In this document: positions 43,499 through 54,540 of the stretch, piece by piece | How positions within the stretch are numbered: position 1 is the first letter of the stretch | How the letters are laid out: every line of letters begins with the position of its first letter | NCBI GenBank assembly: GCA_003194525.1 | Contig: NBIV01000240.1 | Span: 62,001-126,000, forward strand | Direction of reading: 5' to 3' | DNA from: Gracilariopsis chorda | Taxonomy: Eukaryota; Rhodophyta; Florideophyceae; Gracilariales; Gracilariaceae | DNA length: 64,000 nt | The notes under the pieces: generated by a model | Database searches by the model: none | What the model saw: the letters and a program-made list of their open reading frames with translations, nothing else | What the model was told of the DNA's origin: nothing | Program-made: the position numbers and the translations under genes

Positions 43499-44785
43499 TT
43501 AGTTTTTTTGTTTGTTCTTCAACGGCTTCTGCGCGGAAGCAGTAGCAACTGTCATACGACAAGGATGCTTCGGAACACTCCAGGGTTTCTTTCCACATTT
43601 CATACAGCGGTCGTGGCTGCGGTATGTGTCAAGCTCAAGATGGTTCTGGAAATCGGCTGGACCCATCGGTTCGTCGTCTGGATCTTTGTTGATTGCCACA
43701 GCTCTTAGCGGTTTCGTGCTATGGCGGGCTGGACGTTGCGAGCGATTGACTTCCTTTGCATGCGATCTCTGCCGTCGTGAAGGTTGGGAATGTATCCCAG
43801 AATCTTCCCAACTCTCAGAGTTGTACATCATGCGGACAAAGTTGAACAATTCCGACATGGATGGCGGCTGTCCAGATGGGTACCGCTCAGACAGCTTCTT
43901 GCGAAACAGGGTTGGCAAACTGAGTTGGAAATACGTAAAGGCTTCATTGATTGGCGTTGCGCAAATATTGGTGAGCTCGCGGAACTTCGAGATATGGTGT
44001 TCAAGTGACCCGTTCCTTCGCAGTTGGAATAGCGAGAGCCGAGCGTTTGCGTGTTTGTTTGCAGGGACAAACTCTTGGATCATGGTGACTTGTAGCTGTT
44101 CAAGAGAAGCAAATTGCTCTCCAGTTAGAGTTACACGATTGTACCAAAGATCGGCGTGATCACGCAGGAGGCAGACGGCGATATCAACCCCTTCTCGTGC
44201 GGTACGTCCTCGACAAAGATTGGTCACTTTGCGAATGCTTGAAATGAATGACCTAACCTTTGTTGAGTTTCGTTCATGCTCTTTGCTACAGTAGGGAAGA
44301 AAGTTGGACGATTTGAGGACTTGCAACGTCGTCTGGTTCGGTTTTGACTGTTCCTAAAACATAGAGTGCAAGTGCAATGGTTCATGCTGTGCGGTTCTTG
44401 CATCTGGTGGTGCTACCTTTTCCTGCACTATGGCTGGCACCGAACTTGAATGGGTATTGTCACTTGCGCCTAGTGCGGACAATTGTGACCTGAGTGCTTC
44501 GATGGCCACTTGTTGTTTTTCAAGCATTTGCAACAAGACGGGCCCACTTGTCGCTCTTGCGAAGTCGTCTGGGTTGGTCACTGGCCGGAGTGAACGAACT
44601 TCGGAGAGAGCACTGGGCTGCTCATCGTTGGCGATTTGTGTTGAGCGAGCTGAAGAAGACGCGGCATTCTTAGCAAGCGAGGTGGACGCAGGCTGCATTG
44701 AAGACGAAGCTCCACCTGATTTAGACCTCGTAAGCTTGGCTGCTTTCGATCGAGTAGCTATTAATCTTTCTGAAGCCAACGGCAT
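43499..44785 (-). pseudogene. gypsy Gag with one in-frame TAG
   Basis: 429 codons from ATG 44783-44785 to 43499, broken only by a TAG near 44351-44353 (MFTAG then GAACAG). The N-terminal 143 residues are Ser/Ala-rich with a coiled coil (LLQMLEKQQVAIEALRSQL). After the stop comes the capsid-like domain (LRDHADLWYNRV, LEHHISKFRELTNI, typical of Retrotrans_gag). A CMKCGKKPWSVPKHPC cluster follows near the end. Pol overlaps the last 100 bases in another frame. The TAG may be a mutation; readthrough cannot be excluded from sequence alone. Confidence 0.85.
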
Positions 44786-44849
44786 TGCGTAAACTGAGCA
44801 AGACTGAGCAAGTTCCGAGCGGTGGGAACTTCAAAAATATGCTACCAAA

Positions 44850-45071
44850 TGTAACACAGAAGCAAATACGAAGGTGTAGAATGTGCTTGTGGCTGGTGTC
44901 TGGCCGAGCTCTGCCAGAATCAGCTGTTCAAGCCTTTATGTAGTGCTAGCTTCTCTACATAAAGGTAAAGTTCTTTATCTTCTATCCTATCGTTGTAAGT
45001 AGATAGATAATGATTACAAACTCTAACGTAACAGCAGAGGAGTCTGTAGCGTACTGCAACGTATTGTTACA
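44850..45071 (-). repeat. 5' LTR of minus-strand gypsy
   Basis: 222 bp. The gag ATG lies 65 bases inside it. Pairs with 39786-40007. Confidence 0.92.
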
Positions 45072-45584
45072 GTTACCATAACTGGAATAGCAAGACTGAA
45101 GGGGAACACGCCCCAAAGTGTGGTGTACAATGACCACAAGTGAAAGCAACGCCTTGAAATATATCAAGCTGTCAACTCACCTGACTGTTTGATTCTACAC
45201 GCATGTGTCCCTATTAATGGCAGGGGTCACCACTAGACACTATACTTTCGCAGTGAGCTCGACGACGTACTGCTGTCAGTGCTACAGATTGATAATTGGA
45301 GGTATTGTTTGTACGGTGACTCGGGGTACAATAGACATTGGTACCTCGAGGTGCCGTTTCAAGTTTCAACACTGATGCAAGCGCAGAGGGCCTTCAATAA
45401 GGCCATGTCGCCGACAAGGATAACGGTGGAGTGGACGTTTAAGGAGGTGAGAATGCAATTTACTGTTCAAGATTTCAAGCGGAAGATGAAGCTACTGGAG
45501 AGTCGTATCGGGTTGTTGTTTTTGTGCCGCATGTTCTTCAGCAACTGCCGCAACTGTGGTTATCCAAACCAGTTATCGAAGTAA
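45072..45584 (+). pseudogene. PIF/Harbinger transposase, C-terminal part after gypsy insertion
   Basis: Resumes in frame after the second GTTAC. There is one TGA soon after (near 45140) and a frame change before 45279. YCLYGDSGYNRHWYLEVPF holds the second catalytic Asp; AFNKAMSPTRITVEWTF holds the third residue, Glu. FLCRMFFSNCRNCGYPNQLS is the usual HARBI1 ending. Together with 39349-39785 this is one transposase of about 320 codons. Confidence 0.85.
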
Positions 45585-45838
45585 TTCAATTGCCCCCCGC
45601 CATCACTTGAGTCGTATCCTAGCATGCACAGAGGATAGAGAGCAACATGGCGGTGAGGAGAGGTTCTACGAGTTGGTGGGCAACTTGTGTACTGCCCAAG
45701 CTGCAGTTACGACTTGAAACGCGTTTTTCGTCACTTCTGTTGCGCCTGGAAAGCGCCCAATAAAACCGGCAGCTTTTTCAGCTTCAGTTCACTGTTCTCT
45801 TATCTTTCCAAACGACATTCTTACCGGTCTTTGCAGCG

Positions 45839-46662
45839 CTACTTATTCTCCACATCGAATCTGTGGCGCTCAAATTTCAATTGCTCACTCTCCGAGTCAA
45901 CCCGTGCCATGTCGGACTCCTTGAGAGACTCACCAAATGCTGCCAACTTCCCACCTATACCTCCACCTCGCACCATTCTGCGCTTGTTGCTATACTTTGG
46001 AATTCCACCTGAGTCAATCCCGAAGCCTTCTTCGTTGCTCCTGTAATCAACTGAAAGCTTGTTCTTTTTAGATAACGACACTGTAACAAAAGCTTTCCGG
46101 ATTCTTTCCTTCTCTTTCTCCTCTTTTGCCCCTTTCTCGTTCTTCGGGTGTTTTTGCTTCTTCAATTCATCCTTGTCTTCACGCATCTGTGATAGTAGCT
46201 CGTTGAGCTCACCCAACTCCTCATCCTTTATGCCAAACCTTAAATGAGTTAAACCATCCCCCTTATCGAAAGATTCCTGTAAACGATCATAGCGGTCTTG
46301 GCACTGCTTCCACTTAAGCTTACACGTCATTACAGGGTTTTCATTGCATCGATCAGCAACAATCTCGTCCAGGGCTCTTGTTTTGCCGTAAGGTGCGATG
46401 TGTGCCTTCGCCGCCGCAACTTCACGCACAATAACTAGGTCCTCAGTAGCGGTGTACTTAGAACGATGACTGCTATTTTTACGGCATTCATCCGTGCCCA
46501 TGGGGGAAGCAGCAGACTCTGAAGAGGAGAAGTGGGCAGATACAACTGCAACAGCGTTCTTGGCTGAAGGTAAAACATGGAGATTAGCGTAGCAAGCTGA
46601 GTTGGAGGAACTTGTGGTGTGAGAGGGGATGAAACTGCGTCACTAGCCGGCACATTAGCCAT
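45839..46662 (-). pseudogene. Myb/SANT-like partner protein of the Harbinger element
   Basis: Harbinger transposons need a second protein with a Myb/SANT domain for nuclear import and end recognition. The frame from 46501 down has TATEDLVIVREVAAAKAHI, KWKQCQDRYDRLQESF (the third helix with its Trp) and a Glu/Lys coiled coil to 45839. The start is likely at ATG 46660-46662 (MANVPASDAV); a one-base frame change near 46567 then separates the two parts. TTTTACCTTCAG at that place could also be a 3' splice site. It is convergent with the transposase, 255 bp apart, as common in these elements. Confidence 0.75.
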
Positions 46663-49187
46663 AGTGCAGTTGTGTGGGTTAGCGGCAGTGTGGCTTCTCT
46701 AGGGATGCAAGGTATAAGGAAGAGCGCGGAGGGTACCTGTGTTTGCTTTCTTTTACCTCCCGCCAAAATCAATTACTCACGCGTCCCTGGCTTTGTCACA
46801 GACTCGTGACTAGCCAGGCAGATGTCAGCCTGGTTTGTCACGAATCCGAAGCAGAAGTCCGTAAAATGGCTTGCAGTGTAAATTCTTTTACCGAAATGTT
46901 GCAGTTAGAAAACTCATTCCCTCAGGTGTACGGTCACTATTACGACATTCGTGCGAATTATCTGGTCGAGCACAGATCCTCCCCCCGCCATAGCATAGTG
47001 CTCTGCGTTTTATGGCAGAGGCGGTATCTGTGCTGCTACAAAAAGGCAACTGCACCAGATTAAAGACTATGTGAAACTTAGATTACGTCTGCAAAATCTT
47101 GTCACTAGAGATAGACTATGTGACTGCAGTGAAACACATAAAAACCATAATAGACTACAAAGAACATAACCTGACGGACTTTCCTACGCTTTCGACAGAT
47201 CTATTCATCCCCAGCCAACGTCATGGACAAATTGTCACCCACTCACACTAGAAACTCGATAAACTTGCCGACTTAATCAATCTTGCAACGCCAACGAGAA
47301 ATTGACGCTGCTACCAGGAGCTCCGTTCATTCCAGTAAAGACAAAGATTCGGCTCCCGAAGCCGACTCTTAGACACTTTGTACCAGCAAAACGTGTCCAG
47401 AACCCCTTTTTTGAATGACGAACTTTAATCCTTCAAATTGGAACAGGTCTAAAAGTGCATTTAAAAGTTTACTCCTGAGAACTAGAAAAAAGGATGTTAG
47501 AAAAACCTTTTTAGTTCTGGGAGGGATATTTTTACTTAATATCCCGACTGTCGTGAAACACGATGAAACATTGGACTTCGTGGCAAGTATTTAAAAAATC
47601 AACTATTTCTATGCGTCTAATAAGAAATGTTCTTCCTTACTATTGTAAACCCCGTGTACAATGAGTTCTTTAAAAAATCTGACGTCCGTTAGTTCGTGCA
47701 AAAACCAACCAGGAGAATAAAAGTTTCACATACGTTTACTTATCCAGGCTACGCCACTGATCTTACTTTTCAGCAGTCCCACCGTCCATCATAACGTGTT
47801 GATGAAGAGAAATGACTTTTTTAAGTGGAATGCATAAGCTTTTTGTATTGGAACCTGAACTATCTCTCCTATCGAATAGTTTCAAACTTCAATGCTCTAG
47901 CTATTATACTGGCTTAGTAGCAAATGTCAGTATTTTGCGTGAAAGTTTTTAAATGTTTCATGCAGCTGTTTTGAAAAACTTTTGGGAAACATATTACCGA
48001 AATTGGTATTTTCTCTAGCTAGTACAAATAATACGAGGAGGTAATACTAGAAAAATGATAACAGGGAGCAAAGAAACTTGGTAGGGGTATACATTATTGA
48101 AAAAAGCCTAGAAATAGCTTGCTTAGTTTGATGAAAAGATGATCATAGAAAACTTTCATTGGATCGGATTATCATGAAACCCTATTTCGGGTGCTTGCAC
48201 AACTTCTGGTCTATTCTATCTTTCCAATTTAGGTTCAAAAAGAACAGTTATGACGAAATGTGTCAAATATTCTCTTGAAAGAAGAAACAATTACATCATT
48301 TTGCACTCGCTGCAAAATATAGATGGAAATATTTATGTGCGTGACGTGAACAAGAAATGGGCTGTCGAGAAACCACTTCGAGAAAAACATTATCTACTCA
48401 GAAGTGCCACAGTAGAACTCTAGGGACACTTGAACATTCAGTTTCGTTGCGTTGTGAGCGATGATGAGACGCTTGATCCGGGTTGTTGATACAAAAGTAC
48501 GTAGCTCGCAGTTTTGCGTATTTGTTTAGCCAAATAGGACAGTACTACACTTATTGATACGTTTTTGACTATATAATTTGTTTGCGCTACCTGCAATGCT
48601 GTGCTCCACATGCACATTAACTCCAAACAAACGCTTATTTGATCTCTTTGCCATTTAGTACATGAACTGCTTCGTTGTTCTAATAAACTAAAACATATCC
48701 AAGAGAGCCGTTTTAATACCTCTACATCACCAAAGAATGGACATATTAGAAGTAAGAGACTTCATTATTGCTAATTTCTGCCTAAATTATAGCATAAAGT
48801 TTTTATCAACGTAAGAAATATTGTCAAAAAGCGTTTGACGAACGGAGCTAGTAAGCACAAGCTTTTACGACTTGTTATGAGGTGTTTGGAGTTGGTTACG
48901 CAAAAGGAGACACTGTTACTCCTCGGGCGACCGATTATAATTGTTTGCACATGAGGCGAATACTGAGTACGGTCAGCGTTAGGCTTTTTGATATAAAGGA
49001 TTTCTCTTTTTAATATGTGTAATTGAAAGGTGATGTGGCTTACAGATCGGCTTTTTCGGAGTCAAAAAGAATTTTATATATTTATTCGTAGTGAATAATC
49101 TGCTTGTAACATACTAAACGAATCACGGAAGCCATGCAGGGTCTTTATTTTGCATAGAGTCATACAGGGAGCTAGAAAGAAGTTCTA
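46663..49187. other. AT-rich stretch, nothing recognised
   Basis: No frame with a motif. The right end of the Harbinger element should lie near 46700-46900 but I could not match it to a left end. 47100-49187 is AT-rich and apparently non-coding. Confidence 0.5.
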
Positions 49188-49602
49188 CCAATGGAAATCT
49201 GAGATATAAGTTTGATATGAGTCTGGTACGTTTAATACAGAACTGATACATTTTACATGTATATCAGATATCCTTTCGGTATACTATTGAATCAAACACT
49301 ATATTTCTGTGACTCTCATGCAAGATAAGGATATGTATTTGATATATTTCTGAGGTAAGTTGCAACACTTTCTGATATGGAAAATTTCAAAGTATATCAG
49401 ACATATATCAGAAGCTTTCGGAACCCACTCTATTCACTATCAATGAAATAGTATACACATATATAGTGAGTATCCAAATATAAACAAATTATATTATTGC
49501 CCTATCTTTACCATATCAAAACTTTATACCCCTTTTTGCATACTTATGGTTCTCATGGGATAGCATTTCTATATCCGTACCATATCCTGGATTTTCACTG
49601 GG
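49188..49602 (+). repeat. MITE-like repeat, copy 1
   Basis: 415 bp, starts CCAATGGAAATCTGAGATAT and ends CATATCCTGGATTTTCACTG plus GG. The end, read backwards, matches the start, giving imperfect inverted ends of about 20 bp. Aligned along its length with 50158-50573 and with the reverse of 57967-58381. No coding capacity. The target duplication could not be settled. Confidence 0.7.
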
Positions 49603-49740
49603 TTCCACCATCTTAAGGAGAACGGCGACGTGAGATTAAAGAAATTATTTGCTTCCAGAAATCGACTCTGCAAGTGCTATGGCACGGCGCACTGCTTCAC
49701 AAAGTATGGCAACCGCTCTACAAGTTCGATATGTGCATAT

Positions 49741-49925
49741 ATACCCTATCTGAAAAGCATGGCACATCTTTACCTAATCTGGTAAGTGTGACATTTCTAT
49801 GTATACCTTATCTAATAAGTATGACATGTCTATCTATAACTTATCTGATAAGTGTGACATGTTTATCAATACCTTATCCGACAAATATGACATGTGTATC
49901 TATACCTCATCTGATAGGGTATGGA
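49741..49925. repeat. 33 bp minisatellite
   Basis: About five units of 29-34 bp, each reading roughly CCTTATCTGATAAGTGTGAC then ATGTxTATCTATA. Clear units are 49773-49805, 49805-49838, 49839-49871 and 49872-49904. Each centres on CTTATC-N-GATAAG, an inverted repeat. Because the period is a multiple of three, all forward frames stay open and spell an 11-residue repeat (for example LSDKYDMxIYT). I do not take it as a gene. Confidence 0.75.
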
Positions 49926-49936
49926 TACACATGTCA
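49888..49936. repeat. hairpin closing the minisatellite
   Basis: TGACATGTGTATCTATACC (49888-49906) pairs with GGTATGGATACACATGTCA (49918-49936) at 18 of 19 positions, with an 11-base loop. The last unit is thus followed by an inverted copy. Confidence 0.8.
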
Positions 49937-50157
49937 CACTTCTACATACAGGATTTGCTATACTTTACAAAGCCGTGCGCCGTGTTATTGCACTTGCAGA
50001 GTCAATTTCTACAAGTTAACTCATAGGTCAGGCAGTACATCTTTTGTGACCTAGATGAAAAAGGCGAGAGGGAGATTTTAGATGAGATACGACTTCAATT
50101 TCAGAACTACCCCCTCTCTCCCCTGCTTCCATGGCAATCTCTCGCCTTCTCCGCGCA

Positions 50158-50573
50158 CCCAGTGGCAATCTGAGATACCGGTTTGATATGAATCTGATAC
50201 GTTTAACGCAGAACTGAAAAAGTTCAAATGTAAATCACGAATATTCTCGGTATATTATTGAATCAGGCACTATATTTTTGAAACACCCAGGCAAGAAGTG
50301 GATATAAATTTGGTATATTTTTGAAATGCATTTCAACAGTTCCTGATACCAGAAATTTCAAAGTATATCGGGCGCATATCAGATGTTTTTGTAATCTCCT
50401 TAATTTACTATCAACAACATACAGTGCACAAATTTAGTGAATATGCGATAACAACCAAATTTGCTCACTGGCATACTTCTACCTTAACAAATATTTATAC
50501 TTCTTTTCGCGTACTTATGGCCTCATGAAGTATCATTTCTTCCTTAGTAACATATCCTGGATTTCCATTAGGG
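50158..50573 (+). repeat. MITE-like repeat, copy 2
   Basis: 416 bp, starts CCCAGTGGCAATCTGAGATA and ends GGATTTCCATTAGGG. Same orientation as copy 1, 555 bp away, with the minisatellite between. Confidence 0.7.
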
Positions 50574-51514
50574 CTAAATACACGCTTATACCCTCATGAA
50601 AACCATGCGAACTTGTTGCCCTGCCGGCGCCAGAGGCACAGCAATCAGCTCCATCTGCAACTGCAAGCGCTTCCGAATACCTTATGTGCAAGTTTTCAAA
50701 GGGCGTTGGCACGCTGGCGTCCGACCAAAATGCTTATTCTGTAATAGTCCTTCTCAGACGAGTTTTTCGCGCTACAAGCGCAGCGCGGTAAACCCTCACC
50801 TGCAAAAAACCTTCGAAGCGTGTTAAGGACTGTCCTTGCCATCCTACGGATAACGAGTACAGTCTTTGTCAACCACCTTTGCTGTGGCTGGTTGTTGCTG
50901 GCGCTGACTGTTGTTACCGCTGACTGTTGATGCTGCTGGCCGTTTCCACCCAAATTTCGCTTTTCCGATTTTTAAAAAGATGGTGTAAATTACTAGAATG
51001 CAATTGGCTCTTTATTAAAATTTCATTATGCCTTGTGGAGAGTAGCTTATCAGGCGATTTGTATGGTCTTGGCGTCCTTTACTTGTCGAGAGGCTTCACG
51101 AAGAGGGCAAGAAGCACAGAAACAATGGCCAGATTCTGTTTGCAGAAACACTTTGTTGCAAACAGAAATCCTCGGAGCAAACCGCAAACATATAGAGTGC
51201 ATTCGGCTATGTATATCGCTTAGGATAAGGCTATTCTCTTTGATATTTGTCTCCTATTTCGAAATCAACTTTAGAAATTCTTCCATCTCGAGCATCAGGG
51301 AATCCGACCAGACAAATTAGAGAGACTCATCTACTAATACTTCTTTTACATTCTGAGCAGTACATTAAGGTTCTAAAAGAGGAGGGGCTTTTTCAGCCTC
51401 TACTTCACCGAGATTGCAATACGGAAAGAAAATACTTGACAAGCTAAAGTCGTCTGACATTTCTCGAGGAATGGCTGTACCATCCGTTGTATCTAAAATG
51501 AGGTGGTTAGAGTG
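50574..51514. other. intergenic stretch, nothing recognised
   Basis: Short overlapping frames only (50596-50826, 50927-51223, 51033-51320), none with a motif. Confidence 0.45.
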
Positions 51515-51765
51515 ATGTTCCTATAACCAACTGGTGCCATCATCGGATATTATATTGAAGAATTATAGATTCACAGGGACAACGTCTTTGCCAAGCTGGT
51601 TTTTCATGGCATGGAAATGTCTCAGGACAGATTGCTATGAGTTGTTGCTTAGACCTACTATGCAGAAATATAGGTTATGCTTCTAGCTCAAGTGTCTGTA
51701 AAAGCCTGGTGTGGGCGGTCTCCAAGCTAGCTTGGGTCAAACTACTTCTTCTCTCTTTGGAATTG
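51515..51765 (+). repeat. direct repeat (LTR-like), left copy
   Basis: Matches 53195-53450 in order: a block near CTGGTGCC and ATATTATAT, then GCCAAGCTGGT, TCATGGCA, TTAxACCTA, and finally CCTCCAAGC-like and ACTTCTTCTC. Moderately diverged. Direct orientation and spacing of about 1.4 kb suggest LTRs of a degenerate element, but no retroelement gene lies between. Confidence 0.55.
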
Positions 51766-51986
51766 TCAGGCATTCCCCCCCATCTGTTGCCCTAAGTGGA
51801 AACGACTGGGAGGGGGTGGAGTCCCTATGAGATTCGATCTCATTTTAAGGGCCAACCCCCTCTCGCCGCTTCCACCCCAGGCGCCTCCGCCTCAGCAGAT
51901 GTGCGCTCCGCTGCAAAGCGCGCCCCTGCCACATCGACCGTTGCACAGCAGCTCCGTTCTACGCCGATCAACGTCTGTTCGTCGGT

Positions 51987-52640
51987 GTGAAACCGCTGTC
52001 CATGCTCCCTTTCACACCTACTTCCGTGTACCACAAGCTCGTGTTCCGTCAGTACACGCCCGCCTTCACAGCGCACATCACCCGCCGTCGCCACGAACAT
52101 CACCTGGCCTTAATCTTCCCCGTGCTCCGCGCCGCCGTGGCCGATTTGCTCTTTGTCGTTCTACGCGCCCCGCTGCGCTTTGCAGCCGCTCATACGTTCC
52201 CATTTCATTCCACCTAACGGCTTGCAACATGTCGGTATAAATGCCTTGCTCACGCGTCCGCGCCAGGTGATCGCGCTGCGCTTCCGCGTCACTGCTGTAG
52301 GCGTTTGAGATGTAGGAGGGGCGGCGCACCAGGTTGTACCATGGTACAATGGACAATGAAGTCGATTTGCATACCGCGCATATGCATGGCTTGGTGGGCG
52401 TTACGGCTGGAGGTGAGCATGTGGATTCGATACTTCTGTTACTGGGCTCCACTGCTGTAGTGGAGATTGTGCCGGATAATACTGGCGTATGGTTGTTTCA
52501 ATGTCATGTCAACAATCGTCTACATACCAGTATGCAAGCGTTGCTGTCCATGCGTCCGGCTGCTGCTGGTTCTGCAAAGCGTGCGAAGGCAGTGTCGTCG
52601 TTCGTGCAGAATAGACGACGCTGCTAAAACAAAACCGGCC
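51987..52640 (+). pseudogene. multicopper oxidase (hephaestin/ferroxidase-like) pseudogene
   Basis: Multicopper ferroxidases oxidise Fe(II) at the cell surface for iron uptake. The first piece, 52020-52217, has VYHKLVFRQYT and LIFPVLRAAVADLLFVVLRA, the start of the first cupredoxin domain (compare GPxLRAxVGD). It ends HTFPFHST where a His-rich copper site should be. After about 115 bases without a match, 52340-52630 gives NEVDLHTAHMHG, EIVPDNTGVWLFQCHVNN and MQAL, the C-terminal copper site. HCHV is QCHV, so a copper-binding His is lost. The middle domains (some 700 residues) are missing. GC content here is clearly higher than around it. It is enclosed by the direct repeats at 51515 and 53195. 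Confidence 0.7.
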
Positions 52641-52779
52641 AAACCGGCCGACGGAAACGGAGCTCCGCCTGAAATCCAAGCAAACCCCAAATCAGACAAC
52701 CACACCTATAACAGTGTTCAAAACGGCTACCCAGGAAGGTAAACAGTATGAGAACATATGCACGCAACAGCAGAAGTGT

Positions 52780-53187
52780 TTACTTAGTAATACGCTGGTG
52801 TATAATGGAGAGGAAGGAATGAAGAGGAGTATGATTCTGCAGGCAATGGCAGTTTGACGCAAATACTGCCCCATGCATCAGTCCGCGCACATACAATGCT
52901 GGCGCTTGGGATATGAGATCATTCAGAGTGGTAAGGACGTCTTTCATTTTCAACTCTTTGTCCGGAATACAACGTAAGATGTCCTCTAGTTCGAGCAGTG
53001 AAGATGAAGAAAACCCAAAGCCCTCAACATTATCAGTAAGTGTTTCCGTCGCCATCTGTGTGGTCCACAAAGGTGACGGCGCGCTTTCTTCTTCGGCTTC
53101 CACCTCGACGAGGTCAAAGTATGGAATAGAGGAACTGGAATCCTCAGAAATATTGCGAATGATGGCGGTTGCGTCTGGCCTGGGCAT
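52780..53187 (-). CDS. unassigned acidic ORF
   Basis: 135 codons from ATG 53185-53187. Acidic and Ser-rich first half (VEVEAEEESAPSPLW), then ELEDILRCIPDKELKMKDVL and SQAPALYVRGLMHGAVF. The frame is uninterrupted and its composition looks like a real protein, but I know no match. It starts right beside the right direct repeat and points away from it, so it may belong to the same mobile unit, or be a captured exon. Confidence 0.35.
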   Translation of the reverse strand: MPRPDATAIIRNISEDSSSSIPYFDLVEVEAEEESAPSPLWTTQMATETLTDNVEGFGFSSSSLLELEDILRCIPDKELKMKDVLTTLNDLISQAPALYVRGLMHGAVFASNCHCLQNHTPLHSFLSIIHQRITK

Positions 53188-53194
53188 GATGAGG

Positions 53195-53450
53195 TGGCTG
53201 GAACAGTGTTGCTGGAACTATCTGGTGCCTTCACAAGATATTATATAGACAACAAAATACCCTAAGAGTTATAAAACCTTTTGCCAAGCTGGTCCGTCAT
53301 GGCAAGGATGTGTCCCTTAACAGGTTATTCTGGGTTACTACTTAAACCTAGTATGCGAAACTAGAGGGTATTCATATAGAACGATTGTCCATAAAAGCCC
53401 AATTTCGGTGCCCTCCAAGCCAACTCGGGCCAGACCACTTCTTCTCCCTT
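53195..53450 (+). repeat. direct repeat (LTR-like), right copy
   Basis: Begins near GTGTTGCTGGAACTATCTGG. Shares ordered blocks with 51515-51765 (for example GCCAAGCTGGT and the ACCTAGTATGC/ACCTACTATGC block). Confidence 0.55.
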
Positions 53451-53669
53451 CGGCAACCACCACCTTCTCTCAGAGCAGTCTGCTCCTCCCTGCCATCAAC
53501 CACACTTATCACCAACTACCCTTTCACTGAGTGCGGCTTGGTCTCCCGCCCCTTTACACGTGCTTGTACTAATACCGCCCTTGTTTGGGCTTATCATCTG
53601 TGCCACGGTGCACTTCGGCCGCGTACTAGACCTAAAGTCTTGGTCGTGCGTGTTGGCCGTGGTGCTATA

Positions 53670-54540
53670 TTGGGAGTAGTCATCAGCACTACGCTAAATC
53701 TAAGGTTTTGATCGCGTAGGTTATCCGCTGGTGTAGTCTCTTTGCTACATTGTCCCGGGCTTTGGCACTCGTTGTGTTTTGCGGTCACTACCGGGTTTTC
53801 TTTCTACATTGCCTCTTGTTTCTTTGTCACGGTTTGTCCCTATTCACCACATTGGCATTGCACGCCTGTGCTGGTACTCTCGAGCTACGAACCCATTTAT
53901 TGTCCTCTTTTAGCTAAGAAGGGGGCATATTAAGGACTGTCGTCGTCCGGTGTCGTTTCCTCGTGGAAAATGACACTCACAGGAATCATGGAACTTCTCT
54001 TAGAGCTGTTCACTCCTCTTTGCCTTCAACACTACACTAACCCCCTTTTGGTCCATAAATGTGCAGCTCAGTGTTTTGCACACCGTGAGAGACTCTGTTG
54101 CTTTGATCTTGTGCGAGGTCAGCCAACGTACTCATCACAACGATATAACGAGTGCTAAATTTAAAGCTTTTTTCGGGCACGTTAACAGCTAAAGTTCTAG
54201 CTGGTGCGATGTTAGACTTAAGTTTTGGGTGGCACAATCCTGGGTGCCACTGCTTTTCAAGTTTACAGCTGCTATGTTTGCTTTAATTCGTGTCTCATAT
54301 CAGGTCTATCCTAACTGACCTGTGATGGCGCATCCGAATTGCTAAGGACCTTTAAAGGATGTGGGCGTTTCTTTCTTTCATTGTTCATCTTTGTCTATTG
54401 ACATTGTACGTCAGTGCTGGTACTCTCCAGCTGAGAGTGTATTTCCGATCTACTCTCAGCTAAACAAGGATACAAAAGGGTACAAAAGGGACTGTTGTTG
54501 TCAGGGGTTGTAAAAGCGTGAAACATGAAGCTCACACCAT
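53670..54540 (+). repeat. tandem pair of about 0.4 kb diverged repeats
   Basis: 53690-53990 resembles 54145-54540. Shared blocks include GCTAAATYTAARG, GTGCTGGTACTCTC, TTAGCTAA/CAGCTAA and GGACTGT-GT-GTC. The copies are about 450-550 bp apart. No coding frame. They may be internal duplications in an LTR. Confidence 0.5.

Larger units (their letters stand above)
39786..45071 (-). mobile_element. Ty3/gypsy chromovirus-like retrotransposon, minus strand
   Basis: 5286 bp bounded by 222 bp LTRs (39786-40007 and 44850-45071) with TGTAAC/GTTACA ends. A perfect five-base target duplication GTTAC lies at 39781-39785 and 45072-45076. The LTRs differ at about eight of 222 positions by eye. A primer site TGGTAGC (complement of 44841-44847, two bases inside the LTR) fits initiator tRNA-Met. 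Gag, protease, reverse transcriptase, RNase H, integrase and a chromodomain-like tail follow on the minus strand. Several stops and a frame change make it inactive. Confidence 0.92.

Noticed and set aside
49741-49925. CRISPR-like array
   Set aside because: Repeats are contiguous without unique spacers and the genome is eukaryotic. It is a minisatellite.
49799-50026. ORF with an 11-residue repeat (LSDKYDM type)
   Set aside because: It is the translation of a 33 bp minisatellite, and a second forward frame is also open with its own repeat. Openness follows from the period.
51827-52240. 137-codon Pro/Arg-rich ORF
   Set aside because: Overlaps the multicopper oxidase reading at 51987-52217 in another frame. 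Its composition reflects local high GC.
52078-52452. 124-codon minus ORF across the oxidase fragment
   Set aside because: Antisense to the oxidase match on the plus strand. Part of it (52240-52330) looks protein-like, but it has no known motif.
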